Source: Achromobacter anxifer
GTDB taxonomy: Bacteria; Pseudomonadota; Gammaproteobacteria; Burkholderiales; Burkholderiaceae_B
Assembly (NCBI RefSeq): GCF_903652925.1
Contig: NZ_CAHLAR010000002.1
Span: forward strand, 1 to 64,000
DNA length: 64,000 nt
Direction of reading: 5' to 3'
A program made the position numbers and the translations under genes. The notes beneath the pieces are model-generated. The model made no database searches. It was not told the origin of the DNA and saw only the letters and a list, made by a program, of their open reading frames with translations. Shown one piece after another: positions 8,581 to 17,743 of the stretch. Position 1 is the first letter of the stretch. Every line of letters starts with the position of its first letter.

Positions 8581-9246
8581 ATGACAACCGTACTGATCGA
8601 AGACTACGCTCTGCTCCGCGTCGCGATCCAGCATGTGCTGGAGCGGGCGAGGAACACCGACGACATTCTGGCCATCTCGCCAGCCCAGCTGCTTACCATG
8701 TCCAGTTCGATCAACCGCCCAGTGGAGCTGCTGGTGATGGGCTGCAGCGGCCTGGCGGAACAGGATGTCGGGCTCCTGTCCCAATCGATGGCGTTCTTCA
8801 TGCCGCGGCTGGTGCTGGTGCTGTATTCGGTGCTGGATGCAAACGTGATGGCGGCGTGCGCGCGCGCCGGCGTTGCCGGCTATATGCCCAAGGCATCCAG
8901 TCCGGATGCGCTGGCCGCGGCGGTGAGCCTGGTGCTGGCAGGGGGCGAATGCTATCCGCAGCCCGCGGCCCGGCCGCAGGGGCCAGCGCACGCGCCATCG
9001 CAGGAACTACGCGAGCTGACGCAGCGGCAGGAGGAGATCCTGCAGTTGCTGGTGCAAGGCAAGACCATGCGGGAAATCGGACAGCACGTCGGCATATCCG
9101 TGGCCACTGTGAAAAGCCACGCACGCACCTTGTACTGGAAGCTGAACGCCCGTAATCAGGCCGAGGCGGCCTATATCGCCGTGCAGATGGGTCTGGTCAA
9201 GAATGGCCATGGCCCGGCGCCCATCAAGAACGATCCGGACGCCTAG
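8581..9246 (+). CDS. orphan LuxR-family regulator with degenerate receiver domain (copy 2)
   Basis: A 221-residue paralogue of the preceding regulator. Receiver-like residues 1-120 begin TTVLIEDYALLRVAIQHVL and include YMPKASSPDALAAAV, which keeps the conserved Lys. A LuxR helix-turn-helix follows (about 145-210: LTQRQEEILQLLVQGKTMRE, SVATVKSHARTLYWKLNARN). The phospho-acceptor position reads LLVMGCSG, with no Asp. The Glu-Asp pair near the N-terminus is retained, unlike copy 1. I chose the ATG at 8581 because it aligns with the start of copy 1; ATGs at 8524 and 8557 are alternatives, and no strong Shine-Dalgarno separates them. The gene converges on wcaI, separated by a hairpin. Confidence 0.8.
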   Translation: MTTVLIEDYALLRVAIQHVLERARNTDDILAISPAQLLTMSSSINRPVELLVMGCSGLAEQDVGLLSQSMAFFMPRLVLVLYSVLDANVMAACARAGVAGYMPKASSPDALAAAVSLVLAGGECYPQPAARPQGPAHAPSQELRELTQRQEEILQLLVQGKTMREIGQHVGISVATVKSHARTLYWKLNARNQAEAAYIAVQMGLVKNGHGPAPIKNDPDA

Positions 9247-9258
9247 GAGGCGTGTGGC

Positions 9259-9292
9259 GCGGGAAGCCCGGTGCTGGAACCGGGGTTCCCGC
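9259..9292. terminator. bidirectional hairpin between convergent genes
   Basis: GCGGGAA-G-CCCGGT, loop GCTGGA, then ACCGGG-G-TTCCCGC. The arms pair along 13 positions with one symmetrical G-G mismatch. It lies 12 bases after the stop of LuxR copy 2 and 41 bases after the stop of wcaI on the other strand, so it can serve both. No long T-run is present on either side. Confidence 0.65.
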
Positions 9293-9333
9293 CGCGCGCA
9301 ATCCGTCGAACCGCCCGCGAGAAAGCCTGGAAA

Positions 9334-10587
9334 TCAAACCCCCGCGCCGCGCGCGGCGGGCTTGCCCTTGGACGCGATCAGCGCTTCGAATTCCCGCTCG
9401 GCGGCGGCCAGCACGCTGTCCACGTGCAGGTGCGTCTGCGCGTATTGGCGCGCGGCGGCGCCCAGCGTTTCACGGATCTGCGCGTTGTAGCTGAGCTTGC
9501 GCACGGCTTCGGCCATGGCGGAGCCGTCTTCGGGCGGCGTCAGCAGGCCGCAGCGCGCGATCACCCCGGCCAGTTCGGTGCCCGGCGCGGCGCCGCACAC
9601 CACGGGCCGGCCGCTGGCCAGCATGCCGGTCAGCTTGGACGGCATCACCAGGTCGGCGGCGCCGGCGCGTTGCGGCAACAAATGGATGTCGGCGGTGCTG
9701 AGCAATTCGCCCAGGCGCTCGGCCGGCTGCAGGTCCAGGAAGATGACGCGGGCGAGTCCCGCGCATTGCTGTTGCAGCGGCGCGCGCTCGGGGCCCTGGC
9801 CGCAGAACACGAACCACAGCCGGGTTTCGCGTTCCAGCCTGCGGGCCACGTCCGCCAGGGTCTGCAAGCCTTGCTTGCCGCCCATGTTGCCCGAGTACAG
9901 CGCGACGATGGCGTCGTCCGGTATGCCCAGTTCGGCGCGGTAGCCGCCGCCGGCTTGCGGCGCGATGGCGTCCACGTCGATCCAGTTCGGCAGCAGCACC
10001 GCGCGCCCCGGATCCACGCCCTTGGCCAGCGCCAGATCAAGCATGCGGTTCGATATGGTGGAGACGCGGTCGAAGCGCCGCATCAGCCAGCGCTCGGCCC
10101 GGCGCACCAGCGCTCGCAGGCCGGCGCCCTTGAGCAGGCCCAGTTCGAACGCGGCGTCCACTTCGTAGTCCTGCACGTGCAGCCAGGCGCGCGCGCCGCA
10201 CAGCCGCGCCGCCAGCCAGGCGGCCGGCGCGCAGAAGAGCGCCGGTTCCACCACCAGGATGATGTCCGGCCGCCCGGCGGCGGCGCGCAGCAGCGAAGGC
10301 AGGCTGGACAAGGCGAAGCTGGCCAGATGCACCAGGCGCTTGAGCCCTCCCGGCCGCTGCGGAACCCATAGCGGCGCGCGGCGCACGGTGACGCCGCGCA
10401 GGCTTTCCTTGCGGTAGCGGCCCGCGCGGTAGCCCTCGTGCACCTGCCACTGCGGATAGTAAGGCGGGGCCGTCACCACGCTGACCTCATGGCCGCGCAC
10501 GGCCAGCCATTCGGCCAGCTCGGCGCTGTACTTGCCGATCCCGGTGAGTTCGGGCGCGTAGTTGATGCCGTAGATGAGGATCTTCAT
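9334..10587 (-). CDS. wcaI: WcaI-family glycosyltransferase (GT4)
   Basis: A 417-residue GT-B enzyme of the colanic-acid WcaI family. The N-terminal acceptor domain opens KILIYGINYAPELTGIGKYS and contains VVTAPPYYPQW, a WcaI hallmark. The C-terminal sugar-nucleotide domain includes ALYSGNMGGKQGLQTL and DIHLLPQRAGAADLVMPSKL. The reading frame extends upstream to 11268, but the MKILIYG start at 10587 overlaps the wcaF stop by four bases (ATGA) and begins the conserved fold. It is the last gene of the minus-strand exopolysaccharide operon. It is expected to add a sugar, possibly fucose or another donor, to the lipid-linked repeat unit in the cytoplasm. Donor specificity cannot be read from sequence. 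Confidence 0.88.
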   Translation of the reverse strand: MKILIYGINYAPELTGIGKYSAELAEWLAVRGHEVSVVTAPPYYPQWQVHEGYRAGRYRKESLRGVTVRRAPLWVPQRPGGLKRLVHLASFALSSLPSLLRAAAGRPDIILVVEPALFCAPAAWLAARLCGARAWLHVQDYEVDAAFELGLLKGAGLRALVRRAERWLMRRFDRVSTISNRMLDLALAKGVDPGRAVLLPNWIDVDAIAPQAGGGYRAELGIPDDAIVALYSGNMGGKQGLQTLADVARRLERETRLWFVFCGQGPERAPLQQQCAGLARVIFLDLQPAERLGELLSTADIHLLPQRAGAADLVMPSKLTGMLASGRPVVCGAAPGTELAGVIARCGLLTPPEDGSAMAEAVRKLSYNAQIRETLGAAARQYAQTHLHVDSVLAAAEREFEALIASKGKPAARGAGV

Positions 10588-11144
10588 GCCGGGCCAGCCT
10601 GGCGCGGCCGGACCGGGCGGCACGGGTTGCCGTGGCACACCATGGCGGGCGGCATGTTGCGGAATACCGAGCTGCGCGCGCCGATCACGGCTTCGCGGCC
10701 TATGGTCACGCCGGGGCCGACGAACACGTCGGTCGCCACCCAGGCGCCGTCCTCGACGCGCACGGCGCGTTCCCGCAAGGGAAAATCGGGCTGCGCGGCA
10801 TCGTGGTCGGCGGCGCACAGATAGCTGCGCTGCGACACCACGGCGTGGGCGCCGATGTGTATGGGTCCGAGACTGTAGATGACGGCGTCGTCGCCGATCC
10901 ATGCATAGTCGCCGATCTCCACCTTCCAGGGATAGGTCACGGTGGCGGTGGGGCGGATCAGCACCTTGCGGCCGACGCGCGCGCCGAAGCAGCGCAACAG
11001 CCAGCGGCGGAATCCGTACGCCACCTGGGGCGACCAGCGGAACAGCGTCGCCTGCACCGTCCACCACAGTTGCACGGTCAGCGCGGAGCGGCCGCGCTGG
11101 CCCGGCGCCAGCGCAAAGCGGTCCAGCTGTTGCAATGCGCTCAT
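10584..11144 (-). CDS. wcaF: WcaF-type hexapeptide acetyltransferase
   Basis: A 186-residue left-handed beta-helix acetyltransferase with repeated I/V-G-x-x-A hexads from about residue 55: ARVGRKVLIRP, VEIGDYAWIGDDAVIY, IHIGAHAVVS, VFVGPGVTIGREAVIGARSS. The N-terminal Trp-rich segment VQLWWTVQATLFRWSPQ is typical of WcaF. The family O-acetylates a sugar of the polysaccharide repeat unit using acetyl-CoA. The gene overlaps both neighbours by four bases (wcaI downstream, a GT2 gene upstream), which argues for tight coupling within the locus. Confidence 0.88.
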   Translation of the reverse strand: MSALQQLDRFALAPGQRGRSALTVQLWWTVQATLFRWSPQVAYGFRRWLLRCFGARVGRKVLIRPTATVTYPWKVEIGDYAWIGDDAVIYSLGPIHIGAHAVVSQRSYLCAADHDAAQPDFPLRERAVRVEDGAWVATDVFVGPGVTIGREAVIGARSSVFRNMPPAMVCHGNPCRPVRPRQAGPA

Positions 11145-12028
11145 TTCGCCGCTCCCGCCACGGCGTCGTCCTGCGCCGCGGCGGCGCTGGCCTGGCGCGC
11201 CTTCTGGAGTTCCTCGGTCTTGATGCGGATCTGCCAGTAGTACATGGCGCGCGCCACCGCGTAGTCATAGCCCGCCTTGCCGTCCAGGAAACCCAGGCGA
11301 AAGACGTAGGAATGCAGGAACGAGATGGGCGCCTTGAACGGCAGGGCCTGAAAGATGCGCTTGAGCAGCGCGCGCGCGCCGACGTTGGCCTCGCGCGGAT
11401 CGTTCATCAGGCCCTTGGTGCGCAGGTTCGCTTCCCAGTCGGAATAGCGGTTGTGCTTGTCGAAGTAGTGGAACAGCGAGTCGTGGTCGTTGTGCACCAT
11501 GCGCTGGCGCAGCGCGAAGGTCTCGCCCTCGACCTGCGGCTGGTAGTGGCCTTCGACTTCCCACATGTGGGCCACGTCGAGGTCGTCGTAGTCCAGGAAG
11601 CGCGAACGGTCGCGCGCCAGCAGCGCCAGCTTGTAGACGCGATGGCCGTGCTCCAGCTTTTTGCCGCAGAATACGTAGTCGAACGGCACGAAGGCGCCGC
11701 CCGCGCCGGCGGCGAAGCGCGGCAGGACCTCGCGTATCTCGGCGGCCAGCTCCGGCGTCATCTCCTCGTCCGCGTCGACGTACAGCACCACGGGGTGGGA
11801 GAACGGCAACTGCTCCAGGCACCACTGCTTTTTCTTCGGATACTTGCCGTTCCACTGGAAGTTGGAGACCTTGGCGCCCAGCGCCGTCGCCATCGCGCAG
11901 GTCGCGTCGGTGCTGTTGGAGTCCACGACGAATACTTCGTCGAATTCGGCAAGCGCCTTGAGGCACTTGTTGATGTTGCGTTCCTCGTTCTTCGTCATGA
12001 CGACGACCGATACGGGTATCTTCTGCAT
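11141..12028 (-). CDS. family 2 glycosyltransferase, WaaE/KdtX-like
   Basis: A 295-residue GT-A enzyme. It begins IPVSVVVMTKNEERNINKCL, continues EVFVVDSNSTDATCAMA, and has the DxD-type metal motif in VVLYVDADEEMTPELA near residue 90. The later segment HMWEVEGHYQPQVEG and a tail with RLGFLDGKAGYDYAVARAMY match the WaaE/KdtX-like subgroup used for lipopolysaccharide core or capsule sugars. In this locus it most likely builds the exopolysaccharide repeat unit. AGGACA precedes the ATG. The acceptor is unknown. Confidence 0.85.
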   Translation of the reverse strand: MQKIPVSVVVMTKNEERNINKCLKALAEFDEVFVVDSNSTDATCAMATALGAKVSNFQWNGKYPKKKQWCLEQLPFSHPVVLYVDADEEMTPELAAEIREVLPRFAAGAGGAFVPFDYVFCGKKLEHGHRVYKLALLARDRSRFLDYDDLDVAHMWEVEGHYQPQVEGETFALRQRMVHNDHDSLFHYFDKHNRYSDWEANLRTKGLMNDPREANVGARALLKRIFQALPFKAPISFLHSYVFRLGFLDGKAGYDYAVARAMYYWQIRIKTEELQKARQASAAAAQDDAVAGAAK

Positions 12029-12041
12029 GATGCTGTCCTGT

Positions 12042-13172
12042 TCAGGGCGTGCCGCGCTGCATCAGCGGCCGGAAGAGGTCGATGACGTTGCGGCAGTGCC
12101 GTTCGAGGGAAAAAGCGTCGGCGCGTTCGGGTCCCTGGACCGCAAACCTCTCGCGCATTTCGGCGTCATAGGCTAGCTGGCGCACCGCCGCGGCCAGGGC
12201 GGCGGCATCGCCCACCGGCACCAGCAGGCCATAGCGGCCGGAATCCAGGATTTCCGCGGGACCGTGCGGACAGTCGGTGGAAATCACCGGCACGCCCAGG
12301 CACAGCGCCTCCACCAGCACGTTGCCGAAGCTCTCGCGCAAGGAGGTCAACGCGAACGCGCCGGCGCTGGCGATGACCGGAAACGGGTTGTCGATATGGC
12401 CAGCCAGCGTGACGGGCGTGCGCGAGCCGCTCTCGTCGATGCGCTTTTGCAGGGCGGCGTGCTCGGACCCTTCGCCCAGGATGGTGAAGCGGATGCCGGG
12501 ATCGTCCAGCAGCGCGGCCGCGTCGATCAGCGTGGCATAGTCCTTCACCGCCTCAAGCCGGCCGACCGCCACCACATGGTAGGGCGCGGGCTGCCCGGCA
12601 TCTTCCGCGCCGCGCCCGACCTGCGCGCGGACGTTGTCCAGCGGCACGCCGTTGTAGATGGTGTGGACCTTGCCGCGCAGCGGCGGGAACATGCTGACCA
12701 GGTCTTCCTTGACGCCGCGCGATACGCCCACGACTGCGTCATGGCGGCGGTAAGTCTGGCTGACCAGCCAGAACTTCAGGCGCCGCATGCGCGAAGCGCC
12801 GTAATGGATGGCGGGACTGCTGTGTTCGAAGGCCACGGTGCGGAACTTGCCGCGCAGCAGTTTCCTGGCCGCCACGACCAGCATGTTGCACAGCAGTCCA
12901 TGCGAGCAGACGATGGCGGGCTTGTCGCGCCGGATCTGCATCAAGAGCTTGAAGAAGGCCACCGGCAGCATCAGCCGCAGCGCGGTGGGAGATTCGTTGA
13001 CGGGCAGGGCGCGGGTCACCTTGGGGTTGGACACGGGATACTCGCGGATGCGCGAGCGCAGCAGGAACAAGGCGGAATCCACTCCTCGTTCCGGCAAGGC
13101 ATCCACGATGAAGGCGACGCATCTTCCGACGCCGCCGTGCAGATCGGGCGCGACAAACAAGACATCAGGCAT
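12042..13172 (-). CDS. family 4 glycosyltransferase
   Basis: A 376-residue GT-B retaining enzyme. The N-terminal Gly-rich segment DLHGGVGRCVAFIVDAL is followed by VVGVSRGVKEDLV and IYNGVPLDNV in the linker region. The C-terminal nucleotide-sugar domain includes VAVGRLEAVKDYATLIDA, FTILGEGSEHAALQ and the E-x7-E motif in ESFGNVLVEALCLGVPVIST. It is cytoplasmic and adds one residue of the lipid-linked oligosaccharide. It overlaps the wzy-like gene by eight bases. The specific sugar is not determinable. Confidence 0.88.
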   Translation of the reverse strand: MPDVLFVAPDLHGGVGRCVAFIVDALPERGVDSALFLLRSRIREYPVSNPKVTRALPVNESPTALRLMLPVAFFKLLMQIRRDKPAIVCSHGLLCNMLVVAARKLLRGKFRTVAFEHSSPAIHYGASRMRRLKFWLVSQTYRRHDAVVGVSRGVKEDLVSMFPPLRGKVHTIYNGVPLDNVRAQVGRGAEDAGQPAPYHVVAVGRLEAVKDYATLIDAAALLDDPGIRFTILGEGSEHAALQKRIDESGSRTPVTLAGHIDNPFPVIASAGAFALTSLRESFGNVLVEALCLGVPVISTDCPHGPAEILDSGRYGLLVPVGDAAALAAAVRQLAYDAEMRERFAVQGPERADAFSLERHCRNVIDLFRPLMQRGTP

Positions 13173-14460
13173 GTGGAATCACTCTAGTTGGCGCCCGGCG
13201 CGCTACGTCCGGGCGGTGGCTGGGGGCGGATGTCGTTCTTTGTTGGGGCACGGGCATGACCTGGGCATTGCGCATCAGCGACAGGCAATAGCACAGCAGG
13301 AAGCCGGTAAAGGCGGTCTTGGGCGCGTAGGCCAGCCCGCCGGAAAGCGAATCGATGAAGATGTAGACGGGCACGGTGGCCAGCAGGTAGCGCCGGTGCA
13401 ACTCCAGGCCCGGATGCGCATAACGCTTGAGCAAGGTCAGCAGCAGGATGAGCAGGGGCGGCAACATGATCATGATGGTGCCGACGATGCCGAACTTCAT
13501 CAGGTAGAACGCCCAGGAATTGTGGGCGAAGGTGCTGAGTTCGAAGCCGTTCTCGCCCATGACCCAGCTGCGAAAGCCCGCGCCCTTGCCGAACACCGGG
13601 CTTTCCGCGAAGGAGTCCATCTGCCCCTGCATCTCCTGGATGCGCGCGCCGTAGCTGGAGTCCTCGTCCAGCCGCTCGACGCTGAAGATGCGGTTGGCCA
13701 GCACGTCGAGATAGCCGATGCTGGCGAAGACCAGCACGCCGGCCACCGCGGCGGGCGCGAAGATGAGCACGGCGCGCCGCCTGATCTCGGGGCCCGCGCC
13801 CAGCAGCACGGCGATCAGGACCGAAGCCGCCAGTTGCAGGTACTGGCTGCGGTTCAGCGAGAAGACCAGGGCCAGCAGCATGTAGACCGTCAGCGCGTAA
13901 GCCTTGGGTCCCGACACATTCAGCGTGCGCCGGAAGTACAGCAGCGATACCACGCCGAATGGAATGGCCCAGACGCCCAGCCGCACGTTGCGCACCGGGT
14001 TGGCCACGCTGAATCCCATCAGCTGCTGCGCCAGCATCATGGTGGCGACGGCCAGGCAGGCCGCCACGATGTATTTCTGCAGCACCGCGTAGGCGGCGGG
14101 GCTGTCGATGTCCTTGTAGCAAAGAAAGGGCGTGCACAGGAAATAGAACACGATGCGCAGGTCGCGCGCCACGTCGCCGGTTTCGATCCCCGGATGGTGC
14201 AGGGACACCAGCAGCAGATAGATCACCGACAGAACCTGCATCCCCAGCAGCATGCCCAGCAGGCCGCGCGGCAGCGCATAGGCGCCCGGATCCGCCAGCC
14301 GCAGCGCCTTGACCACCAGCATGGCCACGAACAGCACGTCGAAGGGCGACAGCTTGAAACTGCCCACGCCCAGGATGAAGTGGTCGTCATTCAGGGCCAG
14401 CGCGGTGAAGGCGAACAGGCCCAGCAGATGCAGGGTGGAAAGGCGGCGGTGCGGATTCAT
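13165..14460 (-). CDS. wzy: O-antigen/exopolysaccharide polymerase (Wzy-like)
   Basis: A 431-residue polytopic membrane protein with about ten or more hydrophobic segments (for example VLFVAMLVVKALRL, VLIAVLLGAG, AAVAGVLVFASIGYLDV, IVGTIMIMLPPLLILLLTLL). A large hydrophilic periplasmic stretch (about residues 265-320) contains GARIQEMQGQMDSF and VFGKGAGFRSWVMG. This matches the O-antigen ligase/polymerase superfamily. Its placement among glycosyltransferases and wzx makes it the probable block polymerase joining repeat units in the periplasm. Wzy proteins vary strongly in sequence, so assignment rests on topology and context. Confidence 0.75.
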   Translation of the reverse strand: MNPHRRLSTLHLLGLFAFTALALNDDHFILGVGSFKLSPFDVLFVAMLVVKALRLADPGAYALPRGLLGMLLGMQVLSVIYLLLVSLHHPGIETGDVARDLRIVFYFLCTPFLCYKDIDSPAAYAVLQKYIVAACLAVATMMLAQQLMGFSVANPVRNVRLGVWAIPFGVVSLLYFRRTLNVSGPKAYALTVYMLLALVFSLNRSQYLQLAASVLIAVLLGAGPEIRRRAVLIFAPAAVAGVLVFASIGYLDVLANRIFSVERLDEDSSYGARIQEMQGQMDSFAESPVFGKGAGFRSWVMGENGFELSTFAHNSWAFYLMKFGIVGTIMIMLPPLLILLLTLLKRYAHPGLELHRRYLLATVPVYIFIDSLSGGLAYAPKTAFTGFLLCYCLSLMRNAQVMPVPQQRTTSAPSHRPDVARRAPTRVIPHA

Positions 14461-14487
14461 TGCGGCGGTACTCCGTGTGGCCCGGGG

Positions 14488-15390
14488 CTAGTGCGACGCC
14501 CAGTCGTCGCGTCCGAAGATCTTGGTGGTGAGCTTTTCGAACAGGTACGACAGGTCTCCCTGCCTGGCGTGCGCGGCCACCTTGGACGCGCGGCAGGAAA
14601 GTTCGAACAGCTTGCCCAGGCCGGGCTCGGTGCGCCGGATGCGGGTGACGATCTGTTCGCGCTCCTCCAGCAGCACGTCCTGCATCAGCGCCGTCTTGGT
14701 CTCGTCATGGGCGGTGTAGACGCCCATGGCGTCCGGCACGATCAGGTTCTTGCCTTCGCGCAGCAGGCGGCTCCAGAGCTCCAGGTCCATGCAGTAGCGC
14801 ATGCTTTCCTGCAGCAGGCCGTGCTTGTGCAGCAGGTCGCGGCGGAAGATGGCGGACTGGTTGGGAATGGACGCCTTCACGACCGTCAGCGTGCCCCGGT
14901 TGACCGGGGTGTAGTGAATCTTGCGGAAGATGTTGTTGTCGGCGTCGGCCACGAACAGGTTGCCGCTGACGATGGGCGCGCGCCCCTTCGCCGCGGCCGC
15001 GCCCAGCTTGCGCAGGGCGCCGGGGAAATACAGGTCGTCCGAGTTCTGCCAGCCCACGTAGTCGCCGGTGGCGCGCTCGAACCCCTTGTTGATGGCATGC
15101 GACTGGCCGCGGTCGGGCGTGCTCTCCCAGTACGTCAGGTAGCGCTCGTACTTGCGGATGATGTCGACGCTGCCATCGGTGGAGCCGCCATCGATGATGA
15201 TGTATTCCAGCCGCGGATACCCCTGGTTCAGCACGGACAGGATGGTGCGTTCCAGGAAGCGGGCCTGGTTGAACGATGGCGTCACGATGGTCACTTTCGG
15301 CAACAGGCTGCCGGCGATCGGCGACGGCGGGCGCAACTCGCGGACGAAGTCGATGAGCTGACGTGAATACTCGTTATGACGCTTGCGCAT
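14488..15390 (-). CDS. family 2 glycosyltransferase
   Basis: A 300-residue GT-A enzyme: PKVTIVTPSFNQARFLERTI, LSVLNQGYPRLEYIIIDGGS, DGSVDII and the DxD-like WQNSDDLYFPGALRKL near residue 110. I chose the Met at 15390 because GAGG lies eight bases upstream; an ATG at 15405 (five residues longer) has no ribosome-binding site. The open frame continues to 16248 but upstream translation is a shadow of wzx. The gene starts 21 bases after the wzx stop. It is likely one of the cytoplasmic transferases that build the repeat unit. Confidence 0.85.
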   Translation of the reverse strand: MRKRHNEYSRQLIDFVRELRPPSPIAGSLLPKVTIVTPSFNQARFLERTILSVLNQGYPRLEYIIIDGGSTDGSVDIIRKYERYLTYWESTPDRGQSHAINKGFERATGDYVGWQNSDDLYFPGALRKLGAAAAKGRAPIVSGNLFVADADNNIFRKIHYTPVNRGTLTVVKASIPNQSAIFRRDLLHKHGLLQESMRYCMDLELWSRLLREGKNLIVPDAMGVYTAHDETKTALMQDVLLEEREQIVTRIRRTEPGLGKLFELSCRASKVAAHARQGDLSYLFEKLTTKIFGRDDWASH

Positions 15391-15410
15391 GTAGGACCTC
15401 AGCATTTTGG

Positions 15411-16727
15411 TTATCGGGTGGCCGCGGGCAAGGCGCCCGGCAATTCGGGGCGGGATTGACGGATGGCGAGTGCCACGCCGGCCAGCGTGATCGCCGCGTA
15501 GGCCATGCGGCCCCAGGCCGCGGCATGCTCGCCCGCGGCATGTACCAGCCCCGCCATGACGCACAGCATCGCCAGGCCTCCCAGGCCGTTCAGGATGGCG
15601 ACCGCGCGGGAGTTGCCCAGGCCGAGCAGGGAAAAATGCGCCGCGGCGTTCAGGGACAGCAGCCCCGAGGCCACGATGAGCAATTGGAAGGTGCCCAGAT
15701 GGCCGGTGGCGACGTTGTCCCCCAGCAGCAGGTTCAGGAGCGGATGGCTGACGGCCAGCACGGCCAGCGTGGCGCTGGCCGACAGGGCCAGGTTCCACAG
15801 CATCATGCGGCGGATTTCGCGTTCGGCGGCGCCCGGGTAGGGCGGCGACACCGAAAGGCGGGTGACGCGCGGCATGGCCTTCTGGAAGATGGCGACGGAC
15901 GCGGTGTGGATGATCTGGCCGACCTGCACGCCCACCGTATAGATCGCGAGCGCGGCGGGCCCCATCAGGCTGCCGACCAGCACCCGGTCCACCGAGCCGA
16001 AGGCCAGGGCGCTCAGGCTGTTGAGCCAGGACCAGCGGGAAAATTTGAAGGCGTCCATCATGGCGCCGCGGTCGCGCACCGGACGCACCACGTAGTGGCC
16101 ATAGGCGCGGGAAAAAACGCGCATCTTGACGCTGCCGGCCACCAGGAGCCCGAACGCCTGCGCCAGGCCGGTCCAGGTGGGCGACGCCGTCATCGAGGCG
16201 GCGACGCAGGCCAGCGCCATCGTGCCGGTGCGGCTGAAGACTTCGCACAGCGCGGTGGCGCGGAAGTCCTCGCGGCCCTTCAGGCAGCCGGAGAACAGCT
16301 GATCATATTGCTGCGTCAGGTAGATGGCGAGCGCCGGCATGGCCAGCATGGTCACCGCCACGCCGCCGAAGGTCGCCTGCGGCCATCCCAGGCCCACCAC
16401 GCCCCACAGCAGCACGGCGGCCAGGGTCACGACGCCCAGCGCGCAGCCGATCAGCGACATGCTCACGCCCGCCGCCCGATAGGCGCCGCCCGGCTCGTGC
16501 ATGCGCTCGGACACCAGCTTGGTCGCGGTCACCGCCGCGCCCAGATTGGCAGCATTGCCGAATCCGGCCAGGGCGATGATCATGGAATATTGGCCGAAGC
16601 CCACGGTCCCCAGTTGCCGGAACAGGATGGGCAGGGCCACCAGCGCCGCGACCGGGCCGATGCCATACTCCACCAGCCCCCAGAAGGAGGCATTGCCGGC
16701 AATGTGTTTCCTGAGGAATCCAAGCAT
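15411..16727 (-). CDS. wzx: Wzx-type polysaccharide flippase
   Basis: A 438-residue membrane protein with about 12 hydrophobic segments of the MATE/MVF-like polysaccharide export superfamily. Examples are VEYGIGPVAALVALPILFRQ near the N-terminus, GVVTLAAVLLWGVVGL, LVGSLMGPAALAIYTVGVQV and VALAIRQSRPEL at the end. The charged, tyrosine-bearing first helix and the position between glycosyltransferases and nucleotide-sugar genes support transport of the undecaprenyl-linked repeat unit across the inner membrane. Translation starts at the ATG at 16727, 56 bases after fcl. Confidence 0.85.
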   Translation of the reverse strand: MLGFLRKHIAGNASFWGLVEYGIGPVAALVALPILFRQLGTVGFGQYSMIIALAGFGNAANLGAAVTATKLVSERMHEPGGAYRAAGVSMSLIGCALGVVTLAAVLLWGVVGLGWPQATFGGVAVTMLAMPALAIYLTQQYDQLFSGCLKGREDFRATALCEVFSRTGTMALACVAASMTASPTWTGLAQAFGLLVAGSVKMRVFSRAYGHYVVRPVRDRGAMMDAFKFSRWSWLNSLSALAFGSVDRVLVGSLMGPAALAIYTVGVQVGQIIHTASVAIFQKAMPRVTRLSVSPPYPGAAEREIRRMMLWNLALSASATLAVLAVSHPLLNLLLGDNVATGHLGTFQLLIVASGLLSLNAAAHFSLLGLGNSRAVAILNGLGGLAMLCVMAGLVHAAGEHAAAWGRMAYAAITLAGVALAIRQSRPELPGALPAATR

Positions 16728-16783
16728 GGCTAGGGCTCTCTTGTATCAACAGGCCCCGGGCCCGTCGGCGGTCGGCGCGGCCG

Positions 16784-17737
16784 TCAGGCCACGGGCAAGG
16801 CTTGCTGGGTGCGTTCACGCAGGAAGTGCCCGTAGGCCAGCGTGATCCCATGCGTCAGTGATATCTCCGGTTTCCAGCCCAGCGCCTGCATGCGGGCCGA
16901 GTCCATCAGCTTGCGCGGCGTGCCGTCGGGCTTGCTGGTGTCGTGGACGATGTTGCCCTCGTAGCCGACGACGCGGGCCACGAGCCTGGCGAGCTCGGCG
17001 ATCGAGATGTCCTGCCCGGCGCCGATGTTGTAGATGCCTTCCGCCTGCGGATGCTCCATCAGCATGACGCAGGCCTGCGCCAGGTCGTCCACGTACAGGA
17101 ATTCCCGCAGCGGCGCGCCCGTGCCCCAGATCGTCACGCTTTCCTGGCCGCTTTCCCGGCCTTCGTGGAACTTGCGGATCAGCGCCGGCAGCACGTGGCT
17201 GCTCTGCAGGTCGTAGTTGTCGTGCGGGCCATAGAGGTTGGTCGGCATGGCGCAGATGAAGCGCGCGCCGAACTCGCGCTGGTAGGCCTCGCACAGCTTC
17301 AGTCCCGCGATCTTGGCGATGGCGTAAGGCTCATTGGTGCTTTCCAGCGGTCCGGTCAGCAAGGCGTCCTCGCGGATTGGCTGGGGCGCCTCGCGCGGGT
17401 AGATGCATGACGAACCCAGAAACAGCAGCTTGCGCACACCGGCCGCATACGCGGCGCGGATCACGTTGCACTGGATCATGAGGTTCTTGTACAGGAACTC
17501 CACCGGGTGCGTCTGGTTGGCCAGGATGCCGCCGACCTTGGCCGCGGCCAGGTACACCACGTCGACCGGCGTGGTCGAGAAGAAGCGGTTGACCTGGTTC
17601 TGGTTCTCCAGGTCCAGCTCCTCCCGGCCGCGGGTCAGCACGTTGCGGTAGCCGCGCCGCTGCAGCTCGCGGGTGATCGCGGCGCCCACCATGCCGCGAT
17701 GACCGGCGACGAAGACGCGTTGCTCCAGGTTCGTCAT
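16784..17737 (-). CDS. fcl: GDP-L-fucose synthase
   Basis: A 317-residue short-chain dehydrogenase/epimerase. The Rossmann motif is [18 protein letters not shown], the catalytic Ser lies in [16 protein letters not shown], and the Tyr-Lys pair in [36 protein letters not shown] is diagnostic of GDP-fucose synthase (Fcl/WcaG). It converts the GDP-4-keto-6-deoxymannose made by the adjacent Gmd into GDP-L-fucose with NADPH. Its AAGGAG ribosome-binding site overlaps the tail of gmd, six bases away, so the pair is coupled. The locus polysaccharide therefore probably contains L-fucose. Confidence 0.95.
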   Translation of the reverse strand: MTNLEQRVFVAGHRGMVGAAITRELQRRGYRNVLTRGREELDLENQNQVNRFFSTTPVDVVYLAAAKVGGILANQTHPVEFLYKNLMIQCNVIRAAYAAGVRKLLFLGSSCIYPREAPQPIREDALLTGPLESTNEPYAIAKIAGLKLCEAYQREFGARFICAMPTNLYGPHDNYDLQSSHVLPALIRKFHEGRESGQESVTIWGTGAPLREFLYVDDLAQACVMLMEHPQAEGIYNIGAGQDISIAELARLVARVVGYEGNIVHDTSKPDGTPRKLMDSARMQALGWKPEISLTHGITLAYGHFLRERTQQALPVA

Positions 17738-17743
17738 GTCGTG

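Noticed and set aside
12808-15366. 852-codon open frame on the plus strand
   Set aside because: Lies opposite three well-supported glycan genes (GT4, wzy, GT2). Low-complexity Gln/His/Arg composition, no recognisable fold.
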